Assembly (NCBI GenBank): GCA_007922305.1
Contig: ML677335.1
Location: forward strand, 23,650,867-23,714,866
Direction of reading: 5' to 3'
Origin: Dermatemys mawii
Lineage: Eukaryota; Chordata; Testudines; Dermatemydidae
Length of the DNA: 64,000 nt
Position numbers and translations under genes: made by a program
Part shown: positions 23,042 through 34,727 of the stretch, piece by piece
Position numbering within the stretch: the first letter of the stretch is position 1
Layout: every line of letters begins with the position of its first letter
The notes under the pieces: model-generated
Seen by the model: only the letters and a program-made list of their open reading frames with translations
The model's database searches: none
Told to the model about the DNA's origin: nothing

Positions 23042-23623
23042 TTAGGCCTGATATGCACCTAAAATACAGGTTGACCTAGATATATCATGCAGGGGTGTGA
23101 GCAGTGTAGTTAAGCTGACCTAAGTCCTGTGTCGGCACTCCTAGATTGACAGAAGAATTCTTCCAAGGATCTAGCTTCCACCTCCTGAGGTGGTGGATTT
23201 ACTAATGTGATGGAAAACACTTCCATTTCTGTAGTGCAGGGGTCAGCAACTTTTCAGAAGTGGTGTGTCCAGTCTTCATTTATTCACTCGAATTTAAGGT
23301 TTCACGTGCCAGTAATGCATTTTTACAGTTTTAGAAGGTCTCTTTCTATAAGTCTTTAATATATAAACAAACTACTGTTGAATGTAAAGTAAATGTTTTT
23401 AAAATGTTTAATTTCATTTAAAACTAACTTCATTTAAAATTAAATTAAAATGCAGAGCCCCCCAGACCGGTGGCCAGGACCTGGGCAGTGTGATGCCACT
23501 GAAAATCAGCTCCTGTGCTGCCTTTGGCACCTGTGCCATAGGTTGCCTACCCCTCCTGTAGTGAATGTCTACATTACAGTGGTGTAGCTGTGCTGCTGTA
23601 GTGCTTGTAATGTAGACCTACCT
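23042..23623. mobile_element. Harbinger-like MITE carrying a nested hAT
   Basis: The outer ends are TTAGGCCTGATATGCACC and GTAGACCTACCTAA; internal AGGTTGACCTAG, AGCTGACCTAAG and GAATTCTTCC motifs are typical of this family. A 3-bp TTA/TAA flank fits PIF/Harbinger target choice. The hAT at 23237-23555 splits it; removing that insert and one TSD copy leaves an element of about 255 bp. Confidence 0.75.
23237..23555. mobile_element. hAT MITE with perfect 8-bp TSD, nested
   Basis: Starts CAGGGGTCAGCAAC and ends GTTGCCTACCCCT, flanked by CTGTAGTG at 23229-23236 and CTGTAGTG at 23556-23563. The interior (CAGAAGTGGTGTG, TATTCACTC) matches a family very common in turtles. It inserted into an older MITE. 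Confidence 0.93.
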
Positions 23624-23666
23624 AAGCCTGGGATCAAAGGATACCTACACCTCATAGACCATGTGT

Positions 23667-24055
23667 CATGGCTGAGACATAAGTGTCTGTGTTTAGTGCC
23701 TGGAGTAACAGTCTGAGTCAGGGAGTCAAGCCAAGGGTCAGAAATAGGTTTGAGGACTAGGAGCCAGGAGCAGGAACTGGGGGCAAGGCAAGAAGGCAGG
23801 GATCAATGTAGCAGCGAGGCAGAGCCCAGTTGTGTGGGCAACTTCCTGTGCTTCTCTTTCGCTTTTAAATAGGAAGTCTTGACCAATCAGAGTTCATGGT
23901 GTTCCTCCAGTCAGGCTTAGTGAAGCTCTACCTGATGTAACTTCAGGTTTCATGGTCTCTCCTGCTCAGCTGGCTAACAAGGCTCTGGATGGGAGCAGGG
24001 AGGCAACAGTCAACTGGGAACCCTGTGGACCTAGGTTCAAGATCTGCAGGGTCAT
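23667..24055. mobile_element. LTR-like repeat, same family as 37896
   Basis: It opens TGTCATGGCTGAGAC, like TGTCATGACTGGAAT at 37896, and shares the order GAGTCAGG, GGCAAGGC, ACTTCCTG, TTTAAATAGG, CAATCAGAG. The right end near GGGTCATGCCA is approximate. No TSD found. Confidence 0.5.
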
Positions 24056-24710
24056 GCCAAAATGGAAAAGGGAGGGGCTTTGGGTGAGCTATTAGAGCTT
24101 GCCCAGTGTGTGTTAATAAAACACTGACAGCCTGGCAAAACTCACATGGACATAGAGAGCTACAGATGTTGTGAGCAGGGGCAATCTGTTTCTCCCCGTT
24201 AGAGATGGAGTTGGCTGGGCTGTGTGGAACTTACAGAGGTGTAAATCATATCTATGCAAGTAGACTGTCTATTGTTTTCACCCTTTGCTCAACATGCTTG
24301 TACCTTTTGAGGAAGGAATAAATAATGCTTTGTAGGGGCACAAAAACAGCATATTCGTAACAAAAACGTGCTGTCACAGGCTGCTAAAGGTAAACTCTTA
24401 CAACCAGGGCACTGTCAACCAGACATCTAGTCTGAGTTCCACCATGAGTGAAGTGCAGGCAGCCAGGCCTATCACATGAGTGATGCACTTAAGAAGGACT
24501 AAAGGGAGTCTAAGGCAAAGTCGTCCCTGTAGCCATGAAACTACTGTAAGAAAAATAATTGGCTACTGTCCTCCGTCTTCCTCACTCTTTACTGGTAGCT
24601 CAGTATAAAACAGTGTCATTATGAGCTTGAAATAACCAGGATCTGCGCAGGCTGCATTTTAGAAGAATTCCATCATATCAGAGAGAACTTTGGGGAAATT
24701 GTATGGGAAC

Positions 24711-25692
24711 TGTTGTGACAGCTATGCAATGTCCTGCAAAATCATTGAAAACCCTGTTTGAATTAAGGTTAAGTAGCTTGGAAGTCCATTGAATTAAAAA
24801 ATGCAAAGTTTTTATGAATTACTGTGGAATTGTGTGCAAGGTGTCTAGGGGGGAGACTTGATCACTGTAAACCCAGGTAAGTGTTATGAGCTTCAAGAGA
24901 CTACTTGAAAAAATGTGCCAGACAAGAATGGACTTCTAAGACAAAGTTAAGTGGATTTCCCAGGAAACACGTAGAGGGAGGTGAATGGAATTGTATCACC
25001 CCAGGTTATACAACCCCCCAGCCTCTTGAAGCTACAGCTTGAGAAAAGAACCATTGTCTGGTTACCTGTTCAGCGCCTCTGCAGATCAAAGACCCAGGCT
25101 GGATAAAGGAAGGGCTAACCTATGCATAGAGGTGCTTGTTCTGAGCTAAACACTGTTATGAACTTGTAAACCACAGAAAAGCTCCTTGGTGGGAGAGAAC
25201 TGACTCCTACCAGAGCCCTTGTTGAAGTTGGGGTGATCACTGGTAAGCTTATTAGCACGTGTGTAAATTCTTTTATTATTTTTAATATGTTTTCTCTGTA
25301 ATGATTTCACCTTTAAGAATAAATGTGCTTACTTAGAGAGGACTGTGCGGTACCTTATAACTCTGGCCAATTATGCTGTTTATAGCCTCTGAAAAACAAG
25401 CAAAGATGGCCTGCTTTTACACTCCGACTTGCTGGGGAAAACTCACAATATAGGCAGGGAACTGTGCAGCCTGGGGAAAACCCTGGTCTGGAGGGAGAGA
25501 GCTGCAGATCTCTGCTCAAAAGATGTGACTGCTGAAAATCTAGGAGCCTAGCATGGGTGCCTTTGCTGGACCACAAGGGGGAAATACAGGTGAAGTTGCC
25601 CTCGACTGGGATAAATACTTCAGATAACCAAGATACTTACTGCTGCATCTTGTCTTGCTGTCAAGTGTGGGAGTACTAGACTGAATACGCCC
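24711..25692 (+). mobile_element. LTR-like element, plus orientation
   Basis: Roughly 1 kb from TGTTGTGACAGC to the point where the next element begins. AATAAA at 25318-25323 is followed by TGTGCTTACTTAGAGAG, an R/U5-like block I recall from turtle LTRs, and GGATAAAGG near 25100 may be the TATA box. The right boundary is set only by the neighbouring repeat; no TSD. Confidence 0.45.
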
Positions 25693-26806
25693 TGTGGCAG
25701 ATTCGGTCACAGAGACTCCCCTTGAGACTGTCACTCGATGATCTGGGATACCACTGAGAACAACCCTCTGAGTTAGACACTCCAGTCAGCTCCAGCACAG
25801 ACCCAGAGGTTGGGCCACACCTCTTTTCAGTTCACTGAAACTGAGATTCACTCAGCCCAAGGGCTTCCCAGTTAACACGAACTTTCGCACAGTGCCCAAT
25901 GTTCAGCCTTTCTGGGAGCCTGAACCCCAAATAAATTCATTTTACTCTGTATAAAGCTTATATAGAGTAAACTCAGAAATTGTTCTATATCACTAATAGA
26001 ATGATATGCGCAGCTATTTGCTCCCTCAGGTATTAATCACTTACTCTGGGTTTATTAATAAACAAAAGTGATTTTATTAAGTATAAAAAATGGGATTTAA
26101 GTGGTTTCAACTAATAACAGACAGAACAAAGTAAGTCACCAAGCAAAATTAAGCAACACATAAGTTGACGCCTAATACATTAAGAAACTGATTACAAGTA
26201 ATAGCTTACCCTCAAAGATGTTTCAATAAGCTTCTTTCACAGACTAGATGCCTTCCTAGTCTGGGCTCAAACCTTTCCCCTGGTACAGTACTAGTTAGTT
26301 CCAGCAGACATCTCAGGTGGTAAGCAGGGGTTTTCTTATGACTGGCAGCCACTTTTGTCATCTTCACCCCCTTTTATAGCTTTGGCACAAGGCAGGAATC
26401 TTTTGTCTATCTGGGTCTGCACCTCCTCCTAAATGGAAAAGTACCAGAGTTAAGATGGATTTCATTATCAGGTGACATGACCACATGTCACTAAGACCCC
26501 TAGTCTCTATTCCCCATGAGCTTGCCCACATGTAAGGCTTTCAAATAACTAAGGCCATTTACAATGGATTGTTTTTGGAGCACCCTTAATGGCCTCCAAT
26601 AAATATGTTTACATCAGTGATACAAGTTTATCTTATTCTCCTAACTCCAGATATAGAAATAATACATGAAAACAAATAGGATGAATCCACTTAGTAGATT
26701 ACAAACTTTCTAATGACACCGTACAAGGGGTATTTAACATAAAGCATATTCCTGTTGTCATATCCATAAGCATATTTTCAGAAAGCATATGGAGTACAAC
26801 GTCACA
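25693..26806 (-). mobile_element. LTR of a three-copy family, minus orientation
   Basis: It begins TGTGGCAGATTCGGTCAC and ends GTACAACGTCACA. On the minus strand a CTATAAAAGG TATA box (plus 26371-26380) lies about 320 bp before AATAAA (plus 26051-26056). The copies at 53189 and 62411 have the same order and spacing, and share the strings around CAAGTTTATTAAC / GGGTTTATTAATAAAC. A matching TSD was not found, so the ends are good to a few bases only. Confidence 0.65.
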
Positions 26807-28829
26807 CACCATATCCTCCTTGTGGAGATAGGATGCACTGCCTTTATTTGCGATATAAATAGTAATTAAATATTAATATGGGGCTGCTTCCCAGCATAAT
26901 GTTGGTCCCCCTTTCCAGGGAATTTAAGCAAGTCACCCTTCCCTGGAGCCCTAGATTAGCTGGGGCAGTGCCAGGTGAGGGCACTGTTTTCTTGAACAAG
27001 AACACTTCCTCCTGGGTTCCACTTCCTCTGGCAGCACAGGAGCAACTGTCCAGAGCCACTGCGGTGATAAAATCAGGCACAGCTCCTTGAGAATTCTCCA
27101 CAAATTGTACCTGTGCTGGATGGAATAGCAGCGGTATTGCCGTCTTGATAGGTCACAAAGGGACTTTCTAGGGACTCTTCAACACTGCACAATAAAACAC
27201 TAAGGTTACCATTTGCTCAGAATTTTAGCCTTCCTCCTCTCCATTGCTGGACAGATATGTGAACGATGGCACTGTCCCAGTAACCCTGATCTAGATTTCT
27301 GTACTTTGCAGCACCCTTTTCCCAGGGAATACCAAGGTAATCAAATCATCCAGAATTTGGTCCTCATGGTTTGCATTTTCATTTACTTTATTATAGAGAC
27401 TGAACTGAACACCAAACTCTGCCAGCTCAGTGCTTCTGTTGGTTTCATTAGCAATTCACAGGAGAGAACTTGGTGTCCGGGTCTTATCTACAAAATGCCT
27501 ATTATTTATGGTATCCTAGCACTAAAAGCAGTGGGCACCTAGATGTAAAGTTAACCTGAGAGTCTCTAAAAACAGGGATGTTTTCTGGTTCTCAGAAACT
27601 TGTGATGATTCTAGATACAGGCAGTGATTTAATAATGGCACAAGTGATTTGGTGATTTTCATAGTTACCCACATTGCCTCTTATTGCTGATAGTGTCTGA
27701 GTCATCCTAATCAAACTGAGAGCCATAATTTGCCTTCAGCCCAACCAGAGCCACTCCCCTGCAACATGAGCTGGAATTCCACATGTAAACAGAGGGTCAG
27801 CTTGCTTTCCTTGCTGTCTAAAGCAGGCATCTGCTTAGAGACACTTTCCTTAAGTCACTCTCTGAGCATCCTCTTAGCTGTGTAATTAAATGCTCACCCT
27901 GAACAACTTTAGTAGCGTGACTCTGTGTGGGACTTGTTTTGAGAAACAACAAAATATCTATTTTGCTGAATTGGCTGGAGAGCAGCAGTTCTAATTACAA
28001 GTGATGGTTATGAGGGGCTCGGCTGTGCAGTCCGCTTCTCCAGTTGTGTTCTCGTCCCTTTGATCTATTAAACCTGCTGTGTTGTAAAAGCAGAAGTGGC
28101 CCCAGGTGGCAGGATAATAGCATCTTTAATTGTGCTCTGAATGAGATTAACTTCTTATCTGGCAGTTTGACATCTTTATTATTATTAATGTGTGAATAAC
28201 ATGTTGGTATTTTGATAAACTCTGCTGGCAAATTTTTTCATTTTTTCGGTTACTTCCTTAGTTTTCCGAAGCTGGATTCTGAGCCTGCCTCCAAGAATAG
28301 AACTGGGCTTAGCTAACACTTCTCTTTTTCGTTCCTTTTTTTTTAATTTCATGGCTCCTATTGCTCCTGCCATTGTTCCTCAGAGAGGTGGAGGTGCTGG
28401 CACTGGTGGTGAGAGAGTCCCAATGCTTATAACATAGCAATGCTAGAATTTCTGAGCCTAAGAAAAGGAAGTCATGGTAAATGTGCTCCTTGCTGGCTGA
28501 AACATCAGAGAGAAGTGTTCACGCTCCCTGCCATTAGAGCTGGCTGATTGGTGGGACAGCGGATTCAGGGCACCACAGCGGTGGTGGCCTGAATGGGATG
28601 CTGGCTGCAGATCTCCACAGTCACCAGGGGTACAGACTGGGCACTGGCTGAATTGTCATGGCCACCATACATGGTACTTAGGCAGAAATGTGGATAGTAC
28701 AGCAGAGACTGTGACACTGGCCCAGTAGCGAATGTCAGAGAAGGGACTGGATAGAGGGAAAGGGGATTGTGCTGTGGCTTGCAGTGGGTGGCCAAGCAAG
28801 GGCTGTTAGCATGTGTGCTTCCTCCTCAA
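26807..28829. other. Intronic stretch, no mobile element recognised
   Basis: Mostly unique-looking sequence. The block 28090-28260 (CATCTTTAATTGTGCTCTG, ATTATTATTAATGTG) has the texture of a conserved noncoding element, but there is no direct evidence. Confidence 0.35.
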
Positions 28830-29000
28830 ACCACTGTTGCTACTTAACTAGCTGTTTAATAGAATGACAAGGTCAATAATGCCTTTGCCTCTGTGAGCTT
28901 TAGCCAACATCTCTATCAAAACCAACATTAATTTTCAGTAATTAGGAGCTGCTACTAATGAATGTCACAGCTAATTAACTCATCTGTAACTCAGGCAAGG
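28830..29000. promoter_or_regulatory. Candidate conserved noncoding element
   Basis: Repeat-free, with CAACATTAATTTTCAGTAAT, AGCTAATTAACTC and other TAAT cores packed within 150 bp. This resembles homeodomain-bound enhancers. Inference from composition only. Confidence 0.28.
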
Positions 29001-30109
29001 AGCAGATCACATGCCCAGCATCTGAGAATGATAACTGGCTCTTATCTGCTTTTTCTGCATCTCTGCCATGCTACATTTATCACTTGCCTGCTCTGCATGC
29101 ATTCGTTCTGTGAAGACAATTCAGTGCTCACATGTGAACTTTCTGTGCTCTGTGTATGTGTGGGTGCATTTCTACCTTGCTTCAGTGGCAGGCTCGGGAA
29201 GGGTGGGGAGGAACTTCATTGAACTGCTGCATGCTGCAGACTGCAGGTGTTGCCTGGTTCAATCTGAAAAGAATTAGTGATTTAGCAGTTGATCAGGTGA
29301 AGCAAGAATGGTGGGGAAAGCTGTAAAAAGGACTTCATATGTTGCTGCATTTAAGAGACAGAGCTGGACAGCTGAGAATCAACCATGCTTGACAAAACAA
29401 AATTAATGCAAAGGGGATGAGGACAGGCAAGCCTGCTGGATGTCACTGTAACTACAGGGCTAAAATGTTAGCTCTCTGCAAGTCATTCGGGGAAGCATCT
29501 CCCCAAAACTGTGACTGCAATAAGAACATAGGGGATGGGGAAAGAAATGGAAGAGTTCTCAGCAAAAAGCATAGGGGGAAAGGAAGAAATGGCCCTGAAA
29601 AGGAGTTTTGACAAAGTGATTTATTCTTCTCACAGGGAGCTCTTGAGGAATATTTTGAAGTCCTCTGCTATATTTTCTGTGTTGCCCTCCCCAACCTCAG
29701 CTCAGATTAGTATCCCATGACAAGGCAGAGAAGCTGTTTTGGAAAATGTTCAAAGCAGGAGATGACAAAACAGCCTGCCTGTATCTGGGCATGTTAGGTG
29801 ACAGTGGCTTTTACAAGGACTCCTTTTCTCCTCCTAACTCTTTACAATCGCATCTCTATCATGAAATCATATGGCTGGGCTTTTATCTTCTGGCAAGAGC
29901 AGGGCAACCATTGGCAAGCCATGATGTGGGAATTTTGGATTTATTTTTATTATTCCAGTAGGCACCTCAAGTTTCCCTCAATGCTTGGTGGTGGTGTGCA
30001 CATGGAGTGTAAAGAGCACCTCATGTTTCCTGCTTTGTCATATAATTGTGTGGGGGTGATATGACTGGATTGTTAAGGGCTGATTGGGATCCTACAGAGT
30101 CAATGGAAA

Positions 30110-30870
30110 CCCCAAAGATTACACTTGCAGCTGTAGAGTGCTTTGAGTTAAACCAGCCTTCGGAGAACACAGTAGGGAAAGCATTACAGTGTGTCCACAT
30201 TGACAGCTGCAAGCGCGCTGGCATGGCCACATTTGCAGCACTTGCAGTGGCACTGGAAGTGGTGCATTATGGGCAGCTATTCCAGCATTCAAGTGGCTGC
30301 AACATGCTTTTCAAATGTGGGATGGGGTGGAGGGGTGGAGTGTGACACGGAGTGTGTTGTGTGTATGTGGAGGGAGAGTGAGTGGGTTTTTGGGGTGCTG
30401 AGAGTGTGTCAGCGTGCAATTTTTTAAGTTCAGACCCCCCTCCTTTCCATGTCTCTCTCACTCACTCAAAGCAAACAACATTCCTCAGTAAATGTTTGTT
30501 TTGTCTCAGAGCAGATAAGCCTGCTGGCTGTCAGAAACAGAGCTTTTAAAGGGCATGTCCGCATTCCTGCAGCTTATTTCAAAACAATGAGAAGAGTGGC
30601 CACTTGGCTTAAGGGAACTATGGGACGTTTCCAGAGGTCAATCAGAGCGCAGTAATACAACACCTCATCCACACTGACGTTGGAGCATCTCACCCAAGAC
30701 TCATCAGATGTTATTCCTCTCAGGGAGGTGGAGTACCAGGAGTGCTCTAGCCAGGGACTCAGAGTGCCTTCTGTGCCAGTGTGGACAGGGAGGTGAGGTA
30801 GAGCGCTCTGGGTGGCTTTATTGTGGAATAACTTGCAAGTGTAGCCAAGGCCTAAATAATTGACACCTAT
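30110..30870 (+). mobile_element. Long Harbinger-like MITE, copy A of an inverted pair
   Basis: The left end reads TTACACTTGCAGCTGTAGAG and the right end GCAAGTGTAGCCAAGGCCTAA. Interior strings such as AGCTGCAAGCGCGCTGGC and GGCTGCAACATGCTTTTCAA recur in reverse complement at 32697-33384. It contains a TG-rich patch at 30340-30420. No coding capacity. Confidence 0.78.
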
Positions 30871-30916
30871 CAATGTGAGGATCCCACCTTACTTGGGTGG
30901 AGCACACATGAAGACT

Positions 30917-31059
30917 GGCTATGTCTACGCTACAGAGTTTACAGTGGCACAGCTGGAGGTTAGAGTTGATATAACTATATCTTTCAAGGATGTGGATTTT
31001 TCACACCCCTGAGAGATGCAGCTATGCTAAGGTAAGTCCCAGTGTAGACGAGCCCTAAG
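30917..31059. mobile_element. Short Harbinger-like MITE
   Basis: Starts GGCTATGTCTACGCTACAG and ends AGTGTAGACGAGCCCTAA, inverted ends of the TGTCTACACT type, with a TAA at the right edge. TTTTTCACACCCCTGAG inside is shared with the element at 40381. Confidence 0.75.
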
Positions 31060-31064
31060 AGAAG

Positions 31065-31490
31065 GGGACGGACATAAAGAAATGAAACCAAGATTGTCTC
31101 TACAGCATCATGACTCAAGAGAATGCAGGCCTATACCAGGGATACATCTTAACCTTTGCTTCTCTGTCATAACCTAAGGACATCCCGATTTATTGACTGT
31201 GTTGATTCCAGTTGACTGTGTTAAACCCTACTCTGTTTTGAAAAGGCTGCATGGAGTCACTGCAAATACTTTCTGAGGTGCATTGATCCCTGAAGAGGGT
31301 AATAGGCTGCACAGGAGCCTATCTCAGTTGGACTTGGTGGCTGAACTCCTGGAGGGAAACAAGAGTGCTATATTTCAGGGGCTCTGTCTTGGAGCGGTTG
31401 AAGCCATGAGATCTGGTACACCGAAGCACAGACTGTTAAATAGCACAGATTCTGTAGATCCAGAAACATGTCCACAAATAGTTGGATCCC
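31065..31490 (+). mobile_element. LTR-like repeat, partial second copy of the 3904 family
   Basis: Shares CTACTCTGTTTTGAAAA, CACTGCAAATAC, CTGAGGTGCATT and AAGCACAGA with 4440-4740 in the same order. The 5' half is shortened and strongly diverged. Confidence 0.5.
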
Positions 31491-31847
31491 ATTTGTGTTT
31501 GCTTTCTGCTGAGTATGCTGGCTGGGCCAGCCCATGAATACTGCAGAATATTTATGGAAAGCACATTTCAAAATGATAGTCGTAACTATTTGCACTGAAA
31601 ATCAGAGTCTTTGGTTCATCCATTCAGGGAACAGGACCATACCTTATGAATGAATAGTATCAAATTTTGAAACCAGCTGCCCCTCAAAGAGATACAAGTC
31701 AAGAATTATTCAGAGAGTATTTGACAAATAGTTCTGACAATATGTTTGACACAGTTGTAGTCTGTTTGCAGACAGTTTGCCAACAGAGAGACAGTCAAAA
31801 TGTATTGAATACATTATTTGTGACAGTTTATTTACCTTGTTCTAACC

Positions 31848-32078
31848 CAGGGCTTCTCAAACTGGGGATTGGGATCCCTCAGGGGGTCATGAGGTTATGA
31901 CAAGAGGGGTCGTGAGCTGTCAGCCCCCATCCCAAACCCTGATTTGCCTCCAGTTTTTATAATAGTGTTAAATATATAAAAAAGTATTTTTAATTTATAA
32001 GCCGGGGGGGGGGGAGGGTTGCACTCACAGGCTTGCTGCGTGAAAGAGGTCACCAATACAAAAGTTTGAGAACCACTG
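31848..32078. mobile_element. hAT MITE with perfect 8-bp TSD
   Basis: Starts CAGGGCTTCTCAAAC and ends GTTTGAGAACCACTG, flanked by TTCTAACC at 31840-31847 and TTCTAACC at 32079-32086. A run of eleven G sits at 32004-32014. Length 231 bp, no coding capacity. Confidence 0.94.
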
Positions 32079-32696
32079 TTCTAACCACCGTACTACTACT
32101 CAGTACTCTTCTGTGTCTGAAGGAGGCTGTCCTGGGGGCAGAGGGGTGAGCAATACTTGCATTGCTATTGCATTTTGAAAGTTACTTTGAGAAGGTTAGA
32201 AGAGTGGTACATTGAGTTGTCTGATGAATTTCTGTAACTGATGTCCTTGTACTTGTGCCTCCCCAGAAGCTGGAAAATAGATGGATTTTTCAGTGTGCCT
32301 GTGCCCTGAATATCACCAAATTCAGGCTGTTTTGGATCAAAATGGGGAATAAGCTCTAAAGGCGAGAGCCCCTCATGGAAAACACCCTGCTAAAAGTGGC
32401 TTTCTTTTTGCAGGCCTAGGCCTTGTGTCTGGTTTTGCTGGAATGCCGTGGTCAGCGATCTTGGTCCTTGGTAGCATGTCACATGTACTTACCCTTGGAA
32501 TATGCTGTAGGTTGCTAGGTCCCAAGTTTTGCACTTCATGGTTCCTAAGATGCAGTCTGCCAGTTGCCTCCAACTATCACATTCCTTGTAAGGTCCCCAG
32601 ACACCCGGCCTTCTTGACCTACTCCTTACCAGCCATCATTCTCCCAGTGACCTAAAACTCTCCACAGTAGGGAGAAGAGAGCAGCAGCAGACTAAG

Positions 32697-33384
32697 AGCT
32701 TGGCTACAATTGCAAATTAGAGTACATTAAAGAAGCCCCGGGCGCGCTAACTCCTGAGGTGTCCACACTGGCAAGGCACATAGAGAACCTGGACTCTGCA
32801 GCTGGAGTGCTCCTGGTAATCCACCTCCATGAGAAGCATAAACCTTGCTGTGACTGGGCTGAAATGACTGTGCTGTATTTCTGCACTGTGATTGACCTCC
32901 AGAAAAGGCCAATAATCTCCTGAAGTCAAGTGGCCACTCTTCTCACTGTTTTGAAATCAGCTGCAGCGTGTGGATATCCCCTTTGAAAGCTCCGTTTCTG
33001 ACATCTGGCATGTTTATCTGCTCCGGGACAAAGCAAATCATTAGTGTGAAATGCTGCTATTGTGAATGTGTGTGAGGAGGGTTCGAGGGGGATCTGCTGC
33101 TCTCTGAACTTACAAGACAGTATGCACTGTCTCTCCCACCACATACACACAACACACTCCCTGTCTCACCCCCTCTCACTGTTTGAAAAGCATGTTGCAG
33201 CCATTTGCACACTGGGATGCTACCACAATGTGCTGCTCTTCGTGGCATTGCAAGAGCTGTTAATGTGGCCATGCCAGTGCGCTTGCAGCTGACAGTGTAA
33301 ACACAGGGTAGCATTTTCCCTGCTACGGTCTCTGAAGGCTAGTTTAACTCCCAGCGCTCTACATCTGCAAATGTAGCCATGCAT
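32697..33384 (-). mobile_element. Long Harbinger-like MITE, copy B of an inverted pair
   Basis: Ends are CTTGGCTACAATTGCAAATT and TGCAAATGTAGCCATG, near-perfect inverted repeats. The body is the reverse complement of 30110-30870 with indels, for example GGCATGTTTATCTGCTC against GAGCAGATAAGCCTGC. The two copies are about 1.8 kb apart. Confidence 0.78.
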
Positions 33385-34321
33385 ATCTATCGCATTATAC
33401 TCTGACACCCCAAGGCAGGTTCTGAAAACATGAAGCTAATTGTTCTGCTGTTTAACACAAATTATGTGATATTGTCTAGGGAGAGAGGCGGGGTCTCAGC
33501 TGGGCAGATTCCAAATCATTTAGGCTTTGATAGGTTGAAAGCAACACACTAAATCCACATGAAGAGTAAGGTTTTCCTCTAGGGCTGGCCACAGCCAGAG
33601 AACGTGTTTTTAAAAGTGTTCAACCCTGTCCACACCTGTGTGTGAAATGTTAGTTAAAATATATTGACTAATGCTTTTAAAACATTGTTTTTCATTTTCT
33701 AGATATGGTCTCTGAGTTTCCTAATCATCTCCATAGAACAGCATAGCATTATGGAGGCATGTCTTTGACTGCTAGGCTTGTTAGTATAAGCTCATATTTC
33801 GAAGGCCAGTTCCTTCCCAGAATAAAATCAGCAGGTGTATCATGCTACAGTTTCAATCCTGAGTGCAAGTGTGTAACTATGTTGCCTGGAGACTAGTTTG
33901 AGTCAAACTTGAGTTAGATCTCTGCATAGTCTAGGACCAGAGGATTTGCCTTACCAGAGCAAATCACGGGTCCAACAAGTCTGGGGTCTGCTCTGGAAGA
34001 GTCCAACACTGATTCTTTTAGAAGATGAAAATCCACTAGAATGCACTTAGCTGATTGTGCTGACCTCTGCAGGTGATCAGCTTCAAGCTCTGAAGTATGA
34101 AATCTGAACACTCTTATCTCGATCAGTTATTGATAGTGTGATTATTCAGCTTTTTTTGAAAAAAGACAAAGAAATCCAGCCACAGGCTGTGTCAACACCA
34201 AGATTTGTTCCCTAAAATTTCACACTGCTACAGTCAGTCAGTCACTAGTGATAGCAATAGTGAGGACACTACTATAGACTGGGCTCCAGGTCAGTGCATG
34301 TGTTTTAACTACCATGTTACT

Positions 34322-34703
34322 TAGAGCAGGTCTAGACAACTTAGTAATTAAAAAGCTGCCACCTTGTCTAATCTAGAGCTCCCACTAATGGGAAAAAGTA
34401 GGAAAAAAGGCCTAGTGGAGGCTAGGCCACAGTGTGTGATTTGGGGCACAGTTAGGACTATAGTCTGTGTGCAGAGCAGATGCTGTAACTCCCCTGTGTG
34501 GACACTGGGCACAAACTAGAAGGGACTGACTTTGCATGAATGTAGTCCTGTTTGAAGGGTACCATGCTAATGCAAACCAGGAATCTTTTAGTTCTTGCCC
34601 ACAGTGTCCACATGGGGGAGTTACAGCCCAGCATGTTAGTGTGTACTGCTCTGGGTGCCCCCATAGCCTGACCTGTGGGGCAATATAGACATGCCTTTGG
34701 TTT
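34322..34703. mobile_element. MITE with long internal palindrome
   Basis: Outer ends GCAGGTCTAGACAAC and CAATATAGACATGCC are inverted and of the TGTCTA type. Within it, CTGTAACTCCCCTGTGTGGA (from 34484) pairs with the reverse complement of GTCCACATGGGGGAGTTACA (about 34607-34626), with CACTGGGCACAAACTA also pairing. The inner stem would be about 45 bp. Confidence 0.7.
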
Positions 34704-34727
34704 CCTTTCATGGTCAATTCCTTAGGA

